From NCBI RefSeq assembly GCF_963678635.1, contig NC_087065.1, positions 64,759,374 through 64,823,373 on the forward strand: DNA of 64,000 nt. Direction: 5' to 3'. The position numbers and the translations under genes are program-made. The notes under the pieces are model-generated. The model saw nothing but the letters and a program-made list of their open reading frames with translations. It was not told where the DNA came from and did no database searches. This DNA is from Symsagittifera roscoffensis. Its lineage: Eukaryota; Xenacoelomorpha; Acoela; Convolutidae. Within the stretch, counting starts at the first letter, position 1, and the number at the start of each line of letters is the position of its first letter. This document shows, piece after piece, positions 9,601 through 19,925 of this stretch.

Positions 9601-11508
9601 TTCTAAAACATTGAACATCTCGTCTTTTGTTTGTGATTGCATAAAAACATCGTCTAAATAGGTGATTGTGTTTTTCTTGAGTATTAGTGGTCTAAAAATT
9701 TTGCTCATAAAAGCTGAAAATGCTGCTGGTCCTATGGATATTCCATAGAATAAGCGGTTGAATTCATATTGTTGGTTTCCGATAACAAATTGTGTTAAAC
9801 GTCGTGATTGTTCATCTAGTGGCATTTGATTGTATGCACTATTCATATCGGCGGTTGTAAAGTATTTGCCGTTTATTTTTGTTAAAATAACTTGTATTGG
9901 TTCAATGGGCCAATTACATTTTGATTCATCTATAAGTGAATTGAGGTATCTAGCATCGAGAACGATTTTTAATGATTCTCCTTTAGCTAGAATGATAACA
10001 GGGTTGATAAATGTGTTGCCTTTTGGTTGTTCTTCTTTGTTTACTGGTGATATAATGTTGTATTGTTCTAAAATGTCGAGTAATCTGTTCACTTTATCAT
10101 GTAAGTGAATTGGTACTTTACTTGCTCTCTGTTTTTTGAAAACTGCGTCTGGTTTTAACGGGAGATGTAGTGATGAACTGATTTTTCCAACATCGAATTT
10201 TGATGTTGCATAGACTGATGAGTATTTAATTAGCTGTTTGGCTAATTTTTCGAATTCGTCTTGTCTTATTTGTGAATGTTGGAAATTAAACATTGTTAAA
10301 AATTTTTGTTGGTCCTCTGTGTAGTTACTTATGTTGAATGTAGGTTTGAAATATGGAGTTTTTGTGAAATAATCCGTATTTCTGTTTTCGTTACCTATTA
10401 TATTATTTATAGATAATTCTTCATTAAGAATTGTAGATTGGCAAATATCTAGTAATTGGAGTATATTATTTACGCGATAGGCTTTTTCGTGTATTGGTGA
10501 TATTGTAGCGTTGGTTTCACAATATCCTAAAAGTCCTAAAGGTAATGTTACTTGGTAAGGTGTGTTGTTATAGACATGTAAGGAAATGATATCGGAATTC
10601 GAATTTTTCAAATATTTTATGGATGAGATTGTGATTTTGAAAAATTTGTGAATAGGTTTGAATTCAAATTCTGACATATAAAAATTTTGTTTGTTTTGTT
10701 CTTTATCATATTGGTGAACTTGTTTGATTGAAAAATTATAGATATTTCCTGATAGTGGTTTTAGGTGTTTTCTTTGTTGGTTAAATATCGGGTAGAATTT
10801 TGAAAAGAATGGTGGTTGTTTATTTAATCTTTGAAAAAATGTTAAGGATGTTTCTTTTGTTTTTGTATATTTATCTTTGATTAATATTTTACTATTTAGT
10901 ATGTTAATTGTTGGTATATACTTCGAAATAAATGGTATTCCAATGATATTATATTTAATGTCAGTGATATGGAATATTTGTTTAAATGGCTTATTTAAAA
11001 TTTTGCTTTGCTCCATTGTTCTGGTGGGGAGGAGAAATAATTGGATTTTTCCGTAGTTTATCAATGTTGATCCTTGTGCTGTTGCTAACTTACTGGAGGT
11101 TTCAAGAGGTGTTAGCTTTGGGTGTAAAGTTTTTATTTCATTCCATGTGGGGATGTTTATTATGTTTGATTCTGCTCCTGAATCAATTAAAAAATCTATT
11201 TCAAGGTCTGGTGGTTGAAATTCTTTATTTCTTGGGCTTTCTAAGAGAAATGGTATTGTCCAAATTTTTTCTTTGGGTTGTTCTTTTTGTATATTTTGAT
11301 AAATGTGGTTTGTATTCAAGCATTTTGTTTTGGTATTTTTATTGGTTTGATTTGTAGTGTTAATCTCATTTGTTTCTTGCGTCGTTGGTGTGGAATTTAT
11401 GGGTGTAGTGTAATAATTTTGAAGAAATTCTGATTGATTTTCATATATTTGTGATGAAAAGGGTTGTTCATATATGACAGATTCATAGTCATTTTCGACT
11501 TTTATCAT
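6628..11508 (-). CDS. pol: Pol polyprotein: protease, RT, RNase H, integrase (Ty3-like)
   Basis: The intact 1,626-codon frame has an aspartic protease (DSGAES, residues 109-114), reverse transcriptase with the YLDDV box near residue 617, RNase H beginning at MCDAS (about residue 762), and integrase with an HHCC finger (GHSG near 1134, CNDC-x2-C downstream). The integrase DDE set is D about 1200, D about 1258 (VTDNGTEF) and E about 1294 (LVEGMN); the 36-residue spacing fits D-D-35-E. A GPY module (RKGPYQII) near 1470 is typical of Ty3/Metaviridae and errantivirus-like elements. The frame stays open upstream of the ATG to 11652, just after a TAA that ends an Asn/Arg-rich Gag tail in the same frame, so Gag-Pol may be made by stop readthrough. 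It copies RNA to cDNA and integrates it. Confidence 0.95.
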   Translation of the reverse strand: MIKVENDYESVIYEQPFSSQIYENQSEFLQNYYTTPINSTPTTQETNEINTTNQTNKNTKTKCLNTNHIYQNIQKEQPKEKIWTIPFLLESPRNKEFQPPDLEIDFLIDSGAESNIINIPTWNEIKTLHPKLTPLETSSKLATAQGSTLINYGKIQLFLLPTRTMEQSKILNKPFKQIFHITDIKYNIIGIPFISKYIPTINILNSKILIKDKYTKTKETSLTFFQRLNKQPPFFSKFYPIFNQQRKHLKPLSGNIYNFSIKQVHQYDKEQNKQNFYMSEFEFKPIHKFFKITISSIKYLKNSNSDIISLHVYNNTPYQVTLPLGLLGYCETNATISPIHEKAYRVNNILQLLDICQSTILNEELSINNIIGNENRNTDYFTKTPYFKPTFNISNYTEDQQKFLTMFNFQHSQIRQDEFEKLAKQLIKYSSVYATSKFDVGKISSSLHLPLKPDAVFKKQRASKVPIHLHDKVNRLLDILEQYNIISPVNKEEQPKGNTFINPVIILAKGESLKIVLDARYLNSLIDESKCNWPIEPIQVILTKINGKYFTTADMNSAYNQMPLDEQSRRLTQFVIGNQQYEFNRLFYGISIGPAAFSAFMSKIFRPLILKKNTITYLDDVFMQSQTKDEMFNVLEKYHQILQNENLKAAPDKSHFFLTRVKFLGHNIERKTITPLKSRIDAIQKLQPPTNKKKIQEFLGMLNFLSKYVYKMQLYLRPFYNILRQQNNFEWNTEHQTRFEEIKKLLTEQISNTIPDSNQPFYAMCDASNFGIGAALLQSHNGTNKMNLISANSRLFTQAELRLSTLMRECTAIIYTLTEYEFLILGSKHPTVLFTDHKPIIFLFTQKSNPNHRVYRFQLILMKFPNLHIVWTAGKNLALPDTLSRNTPPELLTRKTTVEIPKNIKFYLAENETSPRLECKYAVKTDVEQSQINNLQHFPLYLDCQNNHYEVDLLGTSTFKPIPYSQWIKNNTQQKRIKQHPPKKDHFPLIEKENLTDKINLSGPQTNDSKYTINQVFDLHDPLDTIPLSKLEIENIFLPPTETITISTLKQYQNLDPVIRQLKSWHKYKTKPVKADSTILGNKTLLRYFRKFNNTTINENTDLLEYKLNESTVPCLPLSMILIAFNISHTQNIKGHSGSEKTYSNFIQNFYFPNAPIWIKVLCNDCIVCQLNKPYPNQKQIAQKQDFKGQSLYFNHRISFDTKGPISPSSEGNSYIMVIVDAFTHYVALNPVPHCNAYYAYTTLYEHWIAKFGLPEILVTDNGTEFINNEIITLCHLYNIKHKPRTSHAPWTNGLVEGMNRSLQEYLRCIINGNDTKYTEWSANVKLFPLAYNSQITTTLGMSPYEMVFNQKPRKPIMFTANSHKNAQGYCQPNKDSICYNLPLHTHDEDHFHHPQILKLASGTHTEWILNRDKKHNEIYQKITKKLLQRQNINEQINSRFTPASELKIGTFVLIPNFNTQKGISKKLQPLRKGPYQIIAKPTDVTYKITDSDKKEIVQHRNNLLPYYPKEYALRELTQLYSFTGLKVIQNDPHTENTTKEQTDIHLGNQNTKSTTTKNNTKNLDQNTSQKERKNRKMTEQIIPQEQIDKSEHRESSRLRNQPRKNYKLFIPQSKILKKVEFQKQL

Positions 11509-11588
11509 ATTGATAGAAAGAGTGTTTTCAGTATCACTTTCTGAATCTGATGATGTACAATTTATTTGATTGAGTTGTAACGTATCAG

Positions 11589-12032
11589 TTACTGTGTCAT
11601 CAATACCTGGAGGGTCTGATGTTGTTTCTGGATTTGATTGTACTTGATTGATTTATCTTTGATGTTTAGGTGTACTACTTCTGTGGCGATTATTAGAATT
11701 ATTATAGTTATTATTATTCCGGTGTGGTGATTGGGAATAATTTCTATAACGATTATTATAACATTATGGTTTGGTGAGGTGAATTCTATGGAGTAGATTC
11801 CATACTGTTGTGTTATGTTGCATATATCTTTTAAGTAGTGGTCTATGATTTGTCTTTTGATTTTTACATCTGGGAACTCTGTTTTACATGGACTGATTCC
11901 GGGTTCAAATAAATTTAATAGTAAATTTTTGCAAAATATATGCTGTCCTCTATCAGTGGTTGCATCTACTATAAAAGGAAAGATTTCATCATCATCTGGA
12001 CTTTCTTCACCTGGGGTGTGCGTTGAGCTCAT
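11589..12032 (-). CDS. gag: Probable Gag middle part (frame-shifted ORF)
   Basis: ORF of 147 codons whose first about 85 residues are acidic then globular, with Cys and aromatic residues, and look like protein. The last about 60 are Ile-rich and are the wrong-frame reading of the Asn/Arg-rich tail. It overlaps the upstream ORF by 26 nt. Taken with the upstream 155-codon ORF (same frame as pol) and the tail, the three pieces total about 275 residues, a reasonable Gag size. The two frame changes could be indels in this copy, assembly errors or programmed shifts. No capsid motif (MHR) or CCHC finger is visible. Confidence 0.45.
   Translation of the reverse strand: MSSTHTPGEESPDDDEIFPFIVDATTDRGQHIFCKNLLLNLFEPGISPCKTEFPDVKIKRQIIDHYLKDICNITQQYGIYSIEFTSPNHNVIIIVIEIIPNHHTGIIITIIILIIATEVVHLNIKDKSIKYNQIQKQHQTLQVLMTQ
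11653..11763 (-). other. Asn/Arg/Ser-rich Gag nucleocapsid-like tail, in pol frame
   Basis: In the pol frame, just before the TAA at 11655-11653, the DNA encodes about 36 residues of the type NYSQSPHRNNNNYNNSNNRH: basic, Asn-rich, without a zinc knuckle. It resembles the Arg-rich nucleic-acid-binding tails of Gags that lack CCHC fingers. A TAA at 11766-11764 separates it from upstream in this frame, so the Gag body must enter it from another frame near 11760. The overlapping Ile-rich reading of the same DNA is an out-of-frame artefact of AAT repeats. Confidence 0.5.
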
Positions 12033-12474
12033 TTTTTCGTTCGATGACTGTTAATATGTAATTATCAATGTGTCTAATTGGTTGGTTCCAATTGTATAAA
12101 TGTACTGGTTTGTGTTTATACTGCTTTTTTATTCTTCTTTTTCCTCTTTTTGATGAATTTGAAGTTGTTTCTGAGTCGGAGAAATATAATTGATCGTGAA
12201 GTGGGCAATTTTTATCTATTGATTCTTTTAGTTTGTAAAGTTCGTCTAAACTGTTGGTTTCTGATTCTGAAAATGCGTTTCGATTTTTTGAAAATCTTTT
12301 TCGTGTTATTTGTCTTTGTTTCGTTATTATTTTTCTTTTTAGTGTTTGTCGTTTTGTTCGAATGTATCCAACTGTTTGTGTATGAGGTGTGATTACAAGG
12401 TCGTATTTTTTGTTATCTATTTCACAATTGTGTAAAACGATTGTTTGTTTATTTCCTAGGTTTTTAAATGACAT
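12007..12474 (-). CDS. gag: Probable Gag N-terminal part (155 aa, basic)
   Basis: First ORF of the element on the minus strand, in the same frame as pol. It has a short ordered start, a very basic middle (about residues 40-62, many Lys/Arg), a Ser/acidic stretch and a second basic patch. The order and position before pol suggest Gag matrix/N-terminal function, but no family signature is visible; a separate RNA-binding accessory protein is an alternative. Confidence 0.45.
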   Translation of the reverse strand: MSFKNLGNKQTIVLHNCEIDNKKYDLVITPHTQTVGYIRTKRQTLKRKIITKQRQITRKRFSKNRNAFSESETNSLDELYKLKESIDKNCPLHDQLYFSDSETTSNSSKRGKRRIKKQYKHKPVHLYNWNQPIRHIDNYILTVIERKNELNAHPR

Positions 12475-12479
12475 AAGGT

Positions 12480-14140
12480 TTAGGATGACGGATTCAAAAG
12501 GTTGTTAAATGGTTTCTATTTTCTTAAACTGTTAGTTCTTACGATTTTTTGGTTAGCTTAACCTGGGTCTGTTTGTTCAGGGTTGGAGAGAAAAGTATAT
12601 CGATTCCGAAGAATGATTTTTTACTTTCTCGTGGCTAGTATAAGTTAAGGTGTTAACTTACTTAATCTTACTTAGGGGTAGTGATTGTGTTCAAGGGTTG
12701 GAGAATAGTAAATCGATCCACAAGGTTCAGGTATAATTAGAACGCGAGTAGTTCGTTAGGTACTATTTTAAACTTACTAAGTCTAAGATTTATCCTGGGT
12801 CTGGTAAGAGGGGGGGGTCAAGTGAAGGATGAATAACCGAAGTTCTTCACTGTTTATCCTAATTTGAATGATTAGTTTTGTTTAAAAATTTCTATTAGTC
12901 TTAGGTCTTTAGAAAGGGTTGGGTAGTGAATCGACGTTTGAGGTCGTTAGACACTAATTAAGTGGGTGGGGGAGAACAAAGTTGTTCTGTTTGATCCAAG
13001 GATAAGCCTTGATGATCAAATTTGAAATTTAATTAAGTAGAAAATGATTTAAGATCCAAGGATAAGCCTTGATGATCTGGTTTTAAAATTAAGTGAATTT
13101 AAGTTTTAATAAAATTTTAAATATGTGTAAAGGAAAGATTTAGTGTTTTGATGATATTAGTGGGTTTATGATTGCTGTTATGTTTTAGATGATGGAGCTG
13201 GAACAACAGGATGATTTATGGTTACTAACCATTTATTGTCATGCTACTAATTTTTATTTTTATTTTTCAATAAATATTTTTCAAACATGTTTTGTATATT
13301 ACTGCAGAGTTTTAGGAAAACGATCTTAGATCTTTTTATCAATCGTTATTGTATATTAATAATTTTGTTTAGCGCCTGAAATGATTTTGAAGATTAACTT
13401 CAAGGTTTATGTTTGCAAATGAAAATCTAAATTCATTGCCAGTAGTATTCTAAATATAAAAGTTTGTTCTGGTTTTTGCCTAACTATCATATAGCTATAT
13501 GGCAAGTTTCTACTTTGTCGTATGTCGTCTCTGGTTCGAGGTCTTCTTCCAATTCCGGGTAGTTCTGTTATGGTTCGGAATATTGGCTCTGATCTATTGA
13601 GTCGTAGAGACATTTCGATTAAATTATTGTCGTATAACATTTTGTAAATGTTTTTGTCTAATTTCTAATCTATTTTTCTATTTTGGTTAATTCTAAGCTA
13701 TTAAGGTCTTGTTCGAGACTTATGGTCGCACCAGATGAGTTAGGACCGAAGTGTATAACTCATAGAGTAATTTCGGATAGGGTACACCGTCTGCTCGTCA
13801 CGCTATCTTATTTTCGGCCGGATAGATTCGTGCAACTTCTTAGTCTAATACCGATCCTAATCTTACTCTTATACTATCTAGTCTCAGGTTGTTTAACTAG
13901 TCTCTGCTAGGCTCAATAGATCTAGGGTATACTGGTTTATTGCGGCTGCTGAAGTGCTCGGGAGAGTCCAACTAATTTCTAAGTTAAATTCAAATCTCTC
14001 TGGTGCTGAAATTACAAGTAACTTCAGCACTTACAAATAAGTGGGTTGTTAGTTAGATGGATCATGATTGGTTAATATTAAATACTTTACATTGGTAAAA
14101 TATCTAAATTATCCAATCATAAAATGTAGTTTAGATCAGG
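12480..14140. other. Leader/5' end region of the env-bearing element, repeat-containing, no gene
   Basis: No convincing ORF. It contains three imperfect copies of a TTCAnGGTTGGAGA...ATCGAT motif (12576-12607, 12690-12719, about 12911-12935) and an exact 25-bp direct repeat further right. By position it should hold the 5' leader, primer-binding site and 5' LTR of the minus-strand element, but without the 3' LTR in the window none of these boundaries can be placed. Confidence 0.4.
12993..13077. repeat. Exact 25-bp direct repeat pair in the leader
   Basis: GATCCAAGGATAAGCCTTGA followed by TGATC occurs at 12993-13017 and again at 13053-13077, 60 bp apart, with diverged DNA between. The unit begins and ends with GATC and contains a near-palindromic AAGGATAAGCCTT core. 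Function unknown; it may be a cis-acting RNA or protein-binding site of the retroelement leader. Confidence 0.8.
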
Positions 14141-14642
14141 TTCCAGAATGAGTTTTGAGGACTAAAAAACACCAGTTTTGAAATTTTCTAGCATCGCTTT
14201 TAAAGTATGTGTGAGCGGAGAACGTTTTTTCTAATTATAAGAATTTTTCTTACAAAAGAAAAAATTGTTTCAGAAACAGTTATTTGAAACCCGCATTTTT
14301 TAGGGATATAAATAGAATATTGTGTGAGGAATAATTTAAGGAGGGTTAACCACGGAAAGGAGTGAATGTGATTTTGAACGGAGAAAAGGAGGGTAGGAGG
14401 GATTAAACGGGCATTATAAAATTGAGTAAGTTTAGATTCTAAATAGGCCGTGAGATATGCAAAAACTGTTGCAAGTTTTTCAAATAATTTTGCAAAAAAA
14501 ATTACAATCGATTTCAATGAATTAAACCCAATGCATTTTAATAGATTGTGTGTTTACGGAAATAATCGATTAAGATGACAACATAACATATTTCACGGTC
14601 TAAATTTGAAACAATGATGTAATATAATGAGAACATTTAAGC

Positions 14643-15049
14643 CAGGGCGGATCTAGGATTTTCTCGAAGGGTGACCAATTTTCAAAAAAAGTTCAAAAAT
14701 TTTGTCGACTTTTTTTTAGGTTGACCAAACAGATTTTTCGAGCTCTCCCAAAGCACTAAAAAGTCCTTTTTAGCCAAATGTTTTTACACCGCAGTCATAC
14801 TTTTGAAAAAACAGGCCAAAAAAGGCGTTTTTAGGCACTTTTTTGAAAATCTTGACCAAAAAATCGCTCCCCCTCAAAACTAGTAAATATTGGCGCCGAA
14901 GGCGCCTTTAGAAAAGTTTTAGGGTCCGTCACCAAAAAATGGATATCTCAAAATAGTACAAAAGGGGGAGCCCTTGGGTCGGACGGGGGTCGAATCCCTG
15001 AGGGAAGGGGGGGGGGCGTCCGCATTCCCTCCCCCTAAATCCGCCCCTG
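14643..15049. mobile_element. hAT-type MITE with 8-bp target duplication
   Basis: A 407-bp non-coding element bounded by inverted ends (CAGGGCGGATCTAGG at the left, CCTAAATCCGCCCCTG at the right). It is flanked by an exact 8-bp direct repeat ATTTAAGC (14635-14642 and 15050-15057). Terminal CAGGGGCGG ends and 8-bp duplications are typical of hAT non-autonomous elements. Related copies lie at 18.9, 19.5, 45.6, 57.5 and 57.9 kb. Confidence 0.85.
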
Positions 15050-15057
15050 ATTTAAGC

Positions 15058-17440
15058 CAACATATTTCAGTTCGAATTTGTAAGAAGTTGTAGATTTATT
15101 CTATGAAAAGTTCTAAAATAGCGACTTTCGGTCATCCCGGATCGTTTCAAAATCGAATGTAGAAATGACACTTTAATAATTAAAAAAGATCAAAAACTAC
15201 TGGAGATATGGGAGGTTGGAAGAAATGTTTCCACTTTTTTCTCATGCTTAGATATAATTTCATAGCATTTGAACTTGTGTGGATACTGTCCAAAGCTAAA
15301 AACAACTATCGGTCAACACTACTGCAATCAAACTATCTCAAATGTTTTCAAATGTTTGTAATTTGAGATCATTTTTCATTATTATATTCAGAAACAAAAA
15401 TAATGCTGCTTTCCCTATTTTGAAACGAAAAGTCCTCGAATGATCAAAATTACCTCCACATCAAGCCACGGAAACCCCCCGCGTTCAAAAAACGTTGAAA
15501 GGAAGTGCAATATTAATTACTCAATCACAGCGTTTCCATTTTAGTCTAATTGAAAAAATCAGCTTGAATGGCTTTCAGAGGTATCAGCAGGTCTGATGTA
15601 TATTTAAAATCGGTTCTAAATACAGAATGCAGAGGAAAATACATCAAGCGATTGCAAAAATATTTTTAGCAACCTTAAAAATAACGCTCAACTTAATGTT
15701 AGAGTGAAAGGATAAACAGAAACAAATAAAGAATGAAAAAAAAATGAAACGTTTATCTTAAGGATTTGTTTTTAAATGTTGATTCTGGAAAATATGCAAA
15801 AAATGGATTTGAATTGATTGAATTGACTGACGCTCCGATAAAAAGAAAGTTTCTGATGCTTGCTGATCAAAAAAAAATATTTTTTTTTGCATGAAAAAAA
15901 GTTTGCCTTACATTTCTTATGAATTTAACATGAATTTTTTGTCATTAAGTAGTCTAGGCTGAACTGTTCTTATAAATTCTCCAAAAATTAAATTGACTTT
16001 TTTTATTCATAAACAAAATATAGTGTTTTTTGTCTTTGTATCTTTAGATAAACTATATCTGTCATTTTAAAATATGCAAATTAGAAAACAATTTTAGAAG
16101 ACAAATAACAAAAAAAAACAAAAAACCAAAAAAAAAACTAATTTATTATTTTAATTTTCAATATTTTTTTGATACCTAAGATGAAGGTAAAAACTTCAAA
16201 AACTAACTTCGTTTGAGGAAACTTTGAAGGCTTAAATTAAGCATAAATAAGCTAATGTAAGCCTGCTCACTCGCTCAAATTTAGACAAAAAAAACAAAAG
16301 TTCCAAACCGGTTTTTCTCGTCACAGTGAAAACTTTTTTTTTGAAATTCTTTAAAGTCGTTGAAATCACGACTGAAAGGGCTTAAATATGATATATCCTT
16401 CAACTCAGTCCAATGATTGTTTGTGGTAGCTGATTTTATCTGGAAAACGAAAAGAAAAATTAAAATACACCCGAATGCAAGGTTCCTCTCCATGGTCGGA
16501 ACAAAAACAAAGGCCACTATTTTCAAACAATGAAATCTTAGCCTTATACAGTTCCTTTCCTAGCCTACACATTTTAATCTTGAATTTTGTAGGCTCAAAC
16601 GAAATAGCTTATAGCATCAAATAAGTTTATTGCCTGAAGCAAGTCACTTCGCATAATTTTTCTCACGCTTTTACTGCCAGAGCGTGAGAAAATGACAGTT
16701 GACATTACATACTAATATAACTTCAATTGAATTTTAGATTACAACCTACGCACTTTCTTTTCTGGCAAAAATCGATACCAAACGTTTCAAAAAGTATGCT
16801 TCTCTCCAAACAACTGAATTATTATAAGAACTGTCGTGTGAAATACTTTATCAGCTAGTTTATGAAAAAAGTTTATAATGTAAATGAAATTATATCTTAA
16901 AACAATTAGTTTTTGAATTAAATTTCAGTTACTCGGTGATATGTTTTTTAAACAAAACCTAAAACTAGGGGCGGAGTTAGGAATTTCTCATGGAGGGGTG
17001 TGGTACTGCTACGACAGTAGACGATATGACTATGAAGTTTTTTCACCTTATATGATGTAATTCTGGTCCTGACCAAGGTCAGCAATGATGCTTGATCTAA
17101 ATTGTTTATTCAGTTTGTTAATAAAATGAATAAAGGTCATACGCCACTTTCACACACTCATAGAAAAGCTATTGTTCGTGCCTAACGAATTCAGTTTTAC
17201 GGATACGCTGTTTCTACTCATACTAGGAGATATCACAAGGCACAGCCTGCAGGATAAACAAGTCAGGAGATCAGAACAGATCTATTCGTTCCGCTGTACT
17301 GAGCGTCAGCTTCCAATGACCCCCGATGGCTGATCCAAACCTGGCCAAACCAGTTAATGATGTCAGCAGCAGTAAAAGAAAAAATGAATTCACATATAAC
17401 TTTTGAGCCATAAGAAGCAGTTATACAAAAATCTTTACCA
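15058..17440. other. AT-rich intergenic DNA, no gene recognised
   Basis: No long ORFs, many A/T homopolymer runs. One short minus-strand frame at 16281-16526 has an internal start followed by a signal-peptide-like hydrophobic run (MERNLAFGCILIFLFVF), but it crosses a sequence that looks like a splice acceptor, so I do not call it as a gene. Confidence 0.5.
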
Positions 17441-17468
17441 AGACCGGAATCACCACGATCATCAATTA

Positions 17469-17949
17469 GTACTTCTGCAGAAGCACCAAGAATGGAACGA
17501 GACAGGCTGGTAAAGGAAAAGATCGAAGCGGAAATTGAAAAGCGAACGCAGAAAGGTCCAGAAGTAGGAGACCACATCTTCTACGGAGAAGTGCAAAAAA
17601 TTATTATCACGTTTCTTTTTAGTTTTGGCGTCTGAAGGAAATAATTGAAATCTACAGACCAACCCGCATGCAGACATATCAAAGCAGACACTCAGAGATT
17701 TATGGGATATGTTAACAAGTACAGTCGGAAGGGTAAGCGTGTAATTTATGAAAGATATAAATGTTAGTTCGAGATCTGTTTATATCACACATGAAGAATG
17801 TTGAACTACAAGAGACTCTTGCATCGGAGACATTGGCACCAGAAAAAGTAGTGAAACGAGCACAAAGAATTGAATATTTCAACCAAATATTTGTCGAATT
17901 TGTAATTGATTTTCTGAGCTTTCTTAAATCACTAAAAACATCGTTTTGA
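17469..17949 (+). pseudogene. Decayed retroelement Gag fragment
   Basis: A plus-strand frame from about 17469 reads as a charged, helical segment and is then interrupted. The 62-codon frame at 17761-17949 contains VRDLFISHMKNVELQETL ... PEKVVKRAQRIE, which matches the pattern of the Ty3 Gag region just before the zinc knuckles (arginine-aspartate start, I-Q-x-x-L core, then A-x-x-x-A-Q helix). No zinc finger follows. Interpreted as a remnant of a third LTR-element family; this is pattern recognition only. Confidence 0.4.
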
Positions 17950-18942
17950 CCAAATTTGTTTGGCCGCAGGGAAACTTTTCAAAACAAAACACACGCGATA
18001 AGAGCGGTTTAAGCAGGATCTGAACAGTGGATTTGAACGAAGTTTTTAAATTTATTTGATTGATTTTTGAGACAGTTTTTTATCATACGCTTTCAAAAAA
18101 AAGCGGCAAAATGCTTTTTTTTCTGACCATTTTTAAAGCATTTTGACAAAAAATACTGTTTGGCTCCCTTTTAAAGTTTTGTATACCCGGGTTCCCCTCC
18201 ATGCAAGAAAACATCTGGTCAATTAATCCAATACAAGAAAACTGCGTCTTGCAATTCCACAGAAGCAGTTCATAGAAAAACTGCTTATCAGATAAACTTA
18301 TACATGAAAATTGTTTATTAATAGTTTATTTACATGGAGTACAAAATGCAGCAAAAAAATTGTTTGAGGGAAAAAATCAGTCTTTAGCAGCGTTGTTTCT
18401 AAACTGAGACAAAAATTTTGCTATAATACTTTTTACTGCAAACTAGACATTTTTGTCTACAACTTCGTTCAGGCTCAATTTTCTAAAAAAAAAACAACCT
18501 TAAACTACGGTGATTGCTTTGCATGTAGCCAGATTTTTATAATTTATTTTTTGTTTTGATATTCATAATTTAACTAATACCTTTCAAGAATAGGTCAGAG
18601 CTCTAAACCATTATCTTTTTTTCTTGTTACCACTCTATAACCATCTATGAAAAATAAACTTTTTTGCATACTTTTGTATTAAACTGCTAGTCAGAAAACT
18701 TTCATACATGGAGTATTTTTTGTATTATTTTTCCGTAATGCAACAAGTCGCAACAAAAAACAACTCGCAATGAAATAATATTCGCATGAAACGACCACTC
18801 GCGCCCACCGACGACTTTAAACCAAAAATTTTAGGCTTTCAAGTTGTCTTTTTTCTGAATTTTTGCGAGTTGTCTTTTGTTGCGATTTGTCGCTGTACCA
18901 CATTTTTAAACAAGAAAAAAAGCTTATACTGTGTATGATAAG

Positions 18943-19347
18943 CAGGGGCGGATTCAGGGGGGGAGGGCGAACGCCCCCCCCCCCCCCCTCCCCCAGGGAT
19001 TCGACACCCTGCCAACCCAAAGGGTCCCCCCTTTGGTACTTTTTAAGAAATCCACTTTTGGCCGACCGACCATCAACATTTTTCTAAAGGCGCCTTTGGC
19101 GCCAATATTTACTAATTTTGAGGGGGAGCGCGCGCCGAAAAAACGCAATTTTTTGGTCAAAATTTTCCAAAAAGTGCCTAAAAACGCCTTTTTTGACTGT
19201 TTTTTTTTCAAAAATTTGCCTGCGGCGCAGAAAATTTTGCCAAAATAGGGGCAAAACACTGCTTTGGGAGAGCTCAAAAAATCAATTTGGTCGACCTAAA
19301 AAAAAAGGCCGTCAAAATGTTCGATTTCTTTTTGAAAAAACGCCCCT
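18943..19347. mobile_element. hAT-type MITE, degraded copy, opposite orientation
   Basis: Starts with CAGGGGCGGATTCAGG, includes a run of C, and ends near CGCCCCTG. Internal sequence matches the 14.6-kb copy in reverse complement (GGCGCCTTTGGCGCCAATATT block, GACCAAAAAATTGC-type block). No matching 8-bp flanks are visible, so one end may be lost. The several overlapping short frames here are artefacts. Confidence 0.65.
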
Positions 19348-19533
19348 GGAGTCGAATGGAGTCGAATGGAAATCAAAAGAGTATACTAAATAACCGAAAC
19401 TGACGTCACAGAGAATCTATGCTGCTCAGTATACTCGGCTGATATACACAGTTGCTGTTTTATAGTTCGGCTGGACTATGTACTTCTGGTGCTTATAATT
19501 GCGAGAACAAGCACTAAATAAGTAGTGATCTTT

Positions 19534-19925
19534 AGCGGGGCGGTCGGGCGAACATCCTCTCTTCAGGGATTCGACCCCTTCCCGACCCAAAGGGCCCCCC
19601 TTCGTACTATTTTGAGATATCCATTTACGGCTGACTGACAGTAGAAACTTTCTAAAGGTGCTTTCGACGCCAATATAAGATAACTTTGAAGTGCGCCGAA
19701 AAAACGCGATTTTTGGTCAACATTTTCAATAACGTGTTTGGAATGTTTTTTTTTTAAATTGCGTGCGGTGCAGACAATTTGGTCGGAATAAGGTCTTTAT
19801 AATGATTTGGGAGAGCTCAGAAAATCAATTTGGTCGACCTAAAATAAAAAAAAGGTCGACAAAAAGTCGGAAATTTTTTTTGAAAAGCTGCTCCCCCTCT
19901 CGAGAAAAATCCTGGATCCAACCCG
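19534..19925. mobile_element. hAT-type MITE, older diverged copy
   Basis: Shares the block order of the copy just upstream (GGATTCGACCCC, CCAATAT, GGTCGACCTAAA, AAATCCTGGATCC) but both ends are mutated. It lies only about 190 bp from the previous copy in the same orientation, so the pair may be a local duplication. Confidence 0.5.

Larger units (their letters stand above)
1..12480 (-). mobile_element. Env-bearing Ty3-like retroelement (3' end outside window)
   Basis: All large ORFs here lie on the minus strand in the order gag pieces, pol, a small membrane ORF, a methionine-less ORF, env-like and a 3' ORF. Pol has protease, RT, RNase H and integrase in Ty3 order, with a GPY/F-like module at its C-terminus. 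The coding strand is strikingly G-poor and A/C-rich. The 3' LTR would lie left of base 1, so the LTR pair cannot be compared; the right-hand limit (5' LTR) is somewhere between about 12.5 and 14.1 kb and I could not place it. The intact pol and env-like frames suggest a young copy. Confidence 0.85.

Noticed and set aside
13407..13640. 77-codon minus-strand ORF with some protein-like character
   Set aside because: No motif, no matching neighbour, and it lies in the region expected to be leader or LTR.
14200..14517. 105-codon minus-strand ORF
   Set aside because: Hydrophobic, AT-driven composition without motif; I see no neighbouring signals of a gene.
16281..16526. Small secreted-protein-like ORF on the minus strand
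   Set aside because: The hydrophobic run contains a strong splice-acceptor-like sequence, the length is chance-level for this AT content and there is no supporting exon.
18931..19393. Several overlapping ORFs on both strands
   Set aside because: They come from a GC-rich hAT-type MITE with C-runs; no protein character and frames differ between MITE copies.
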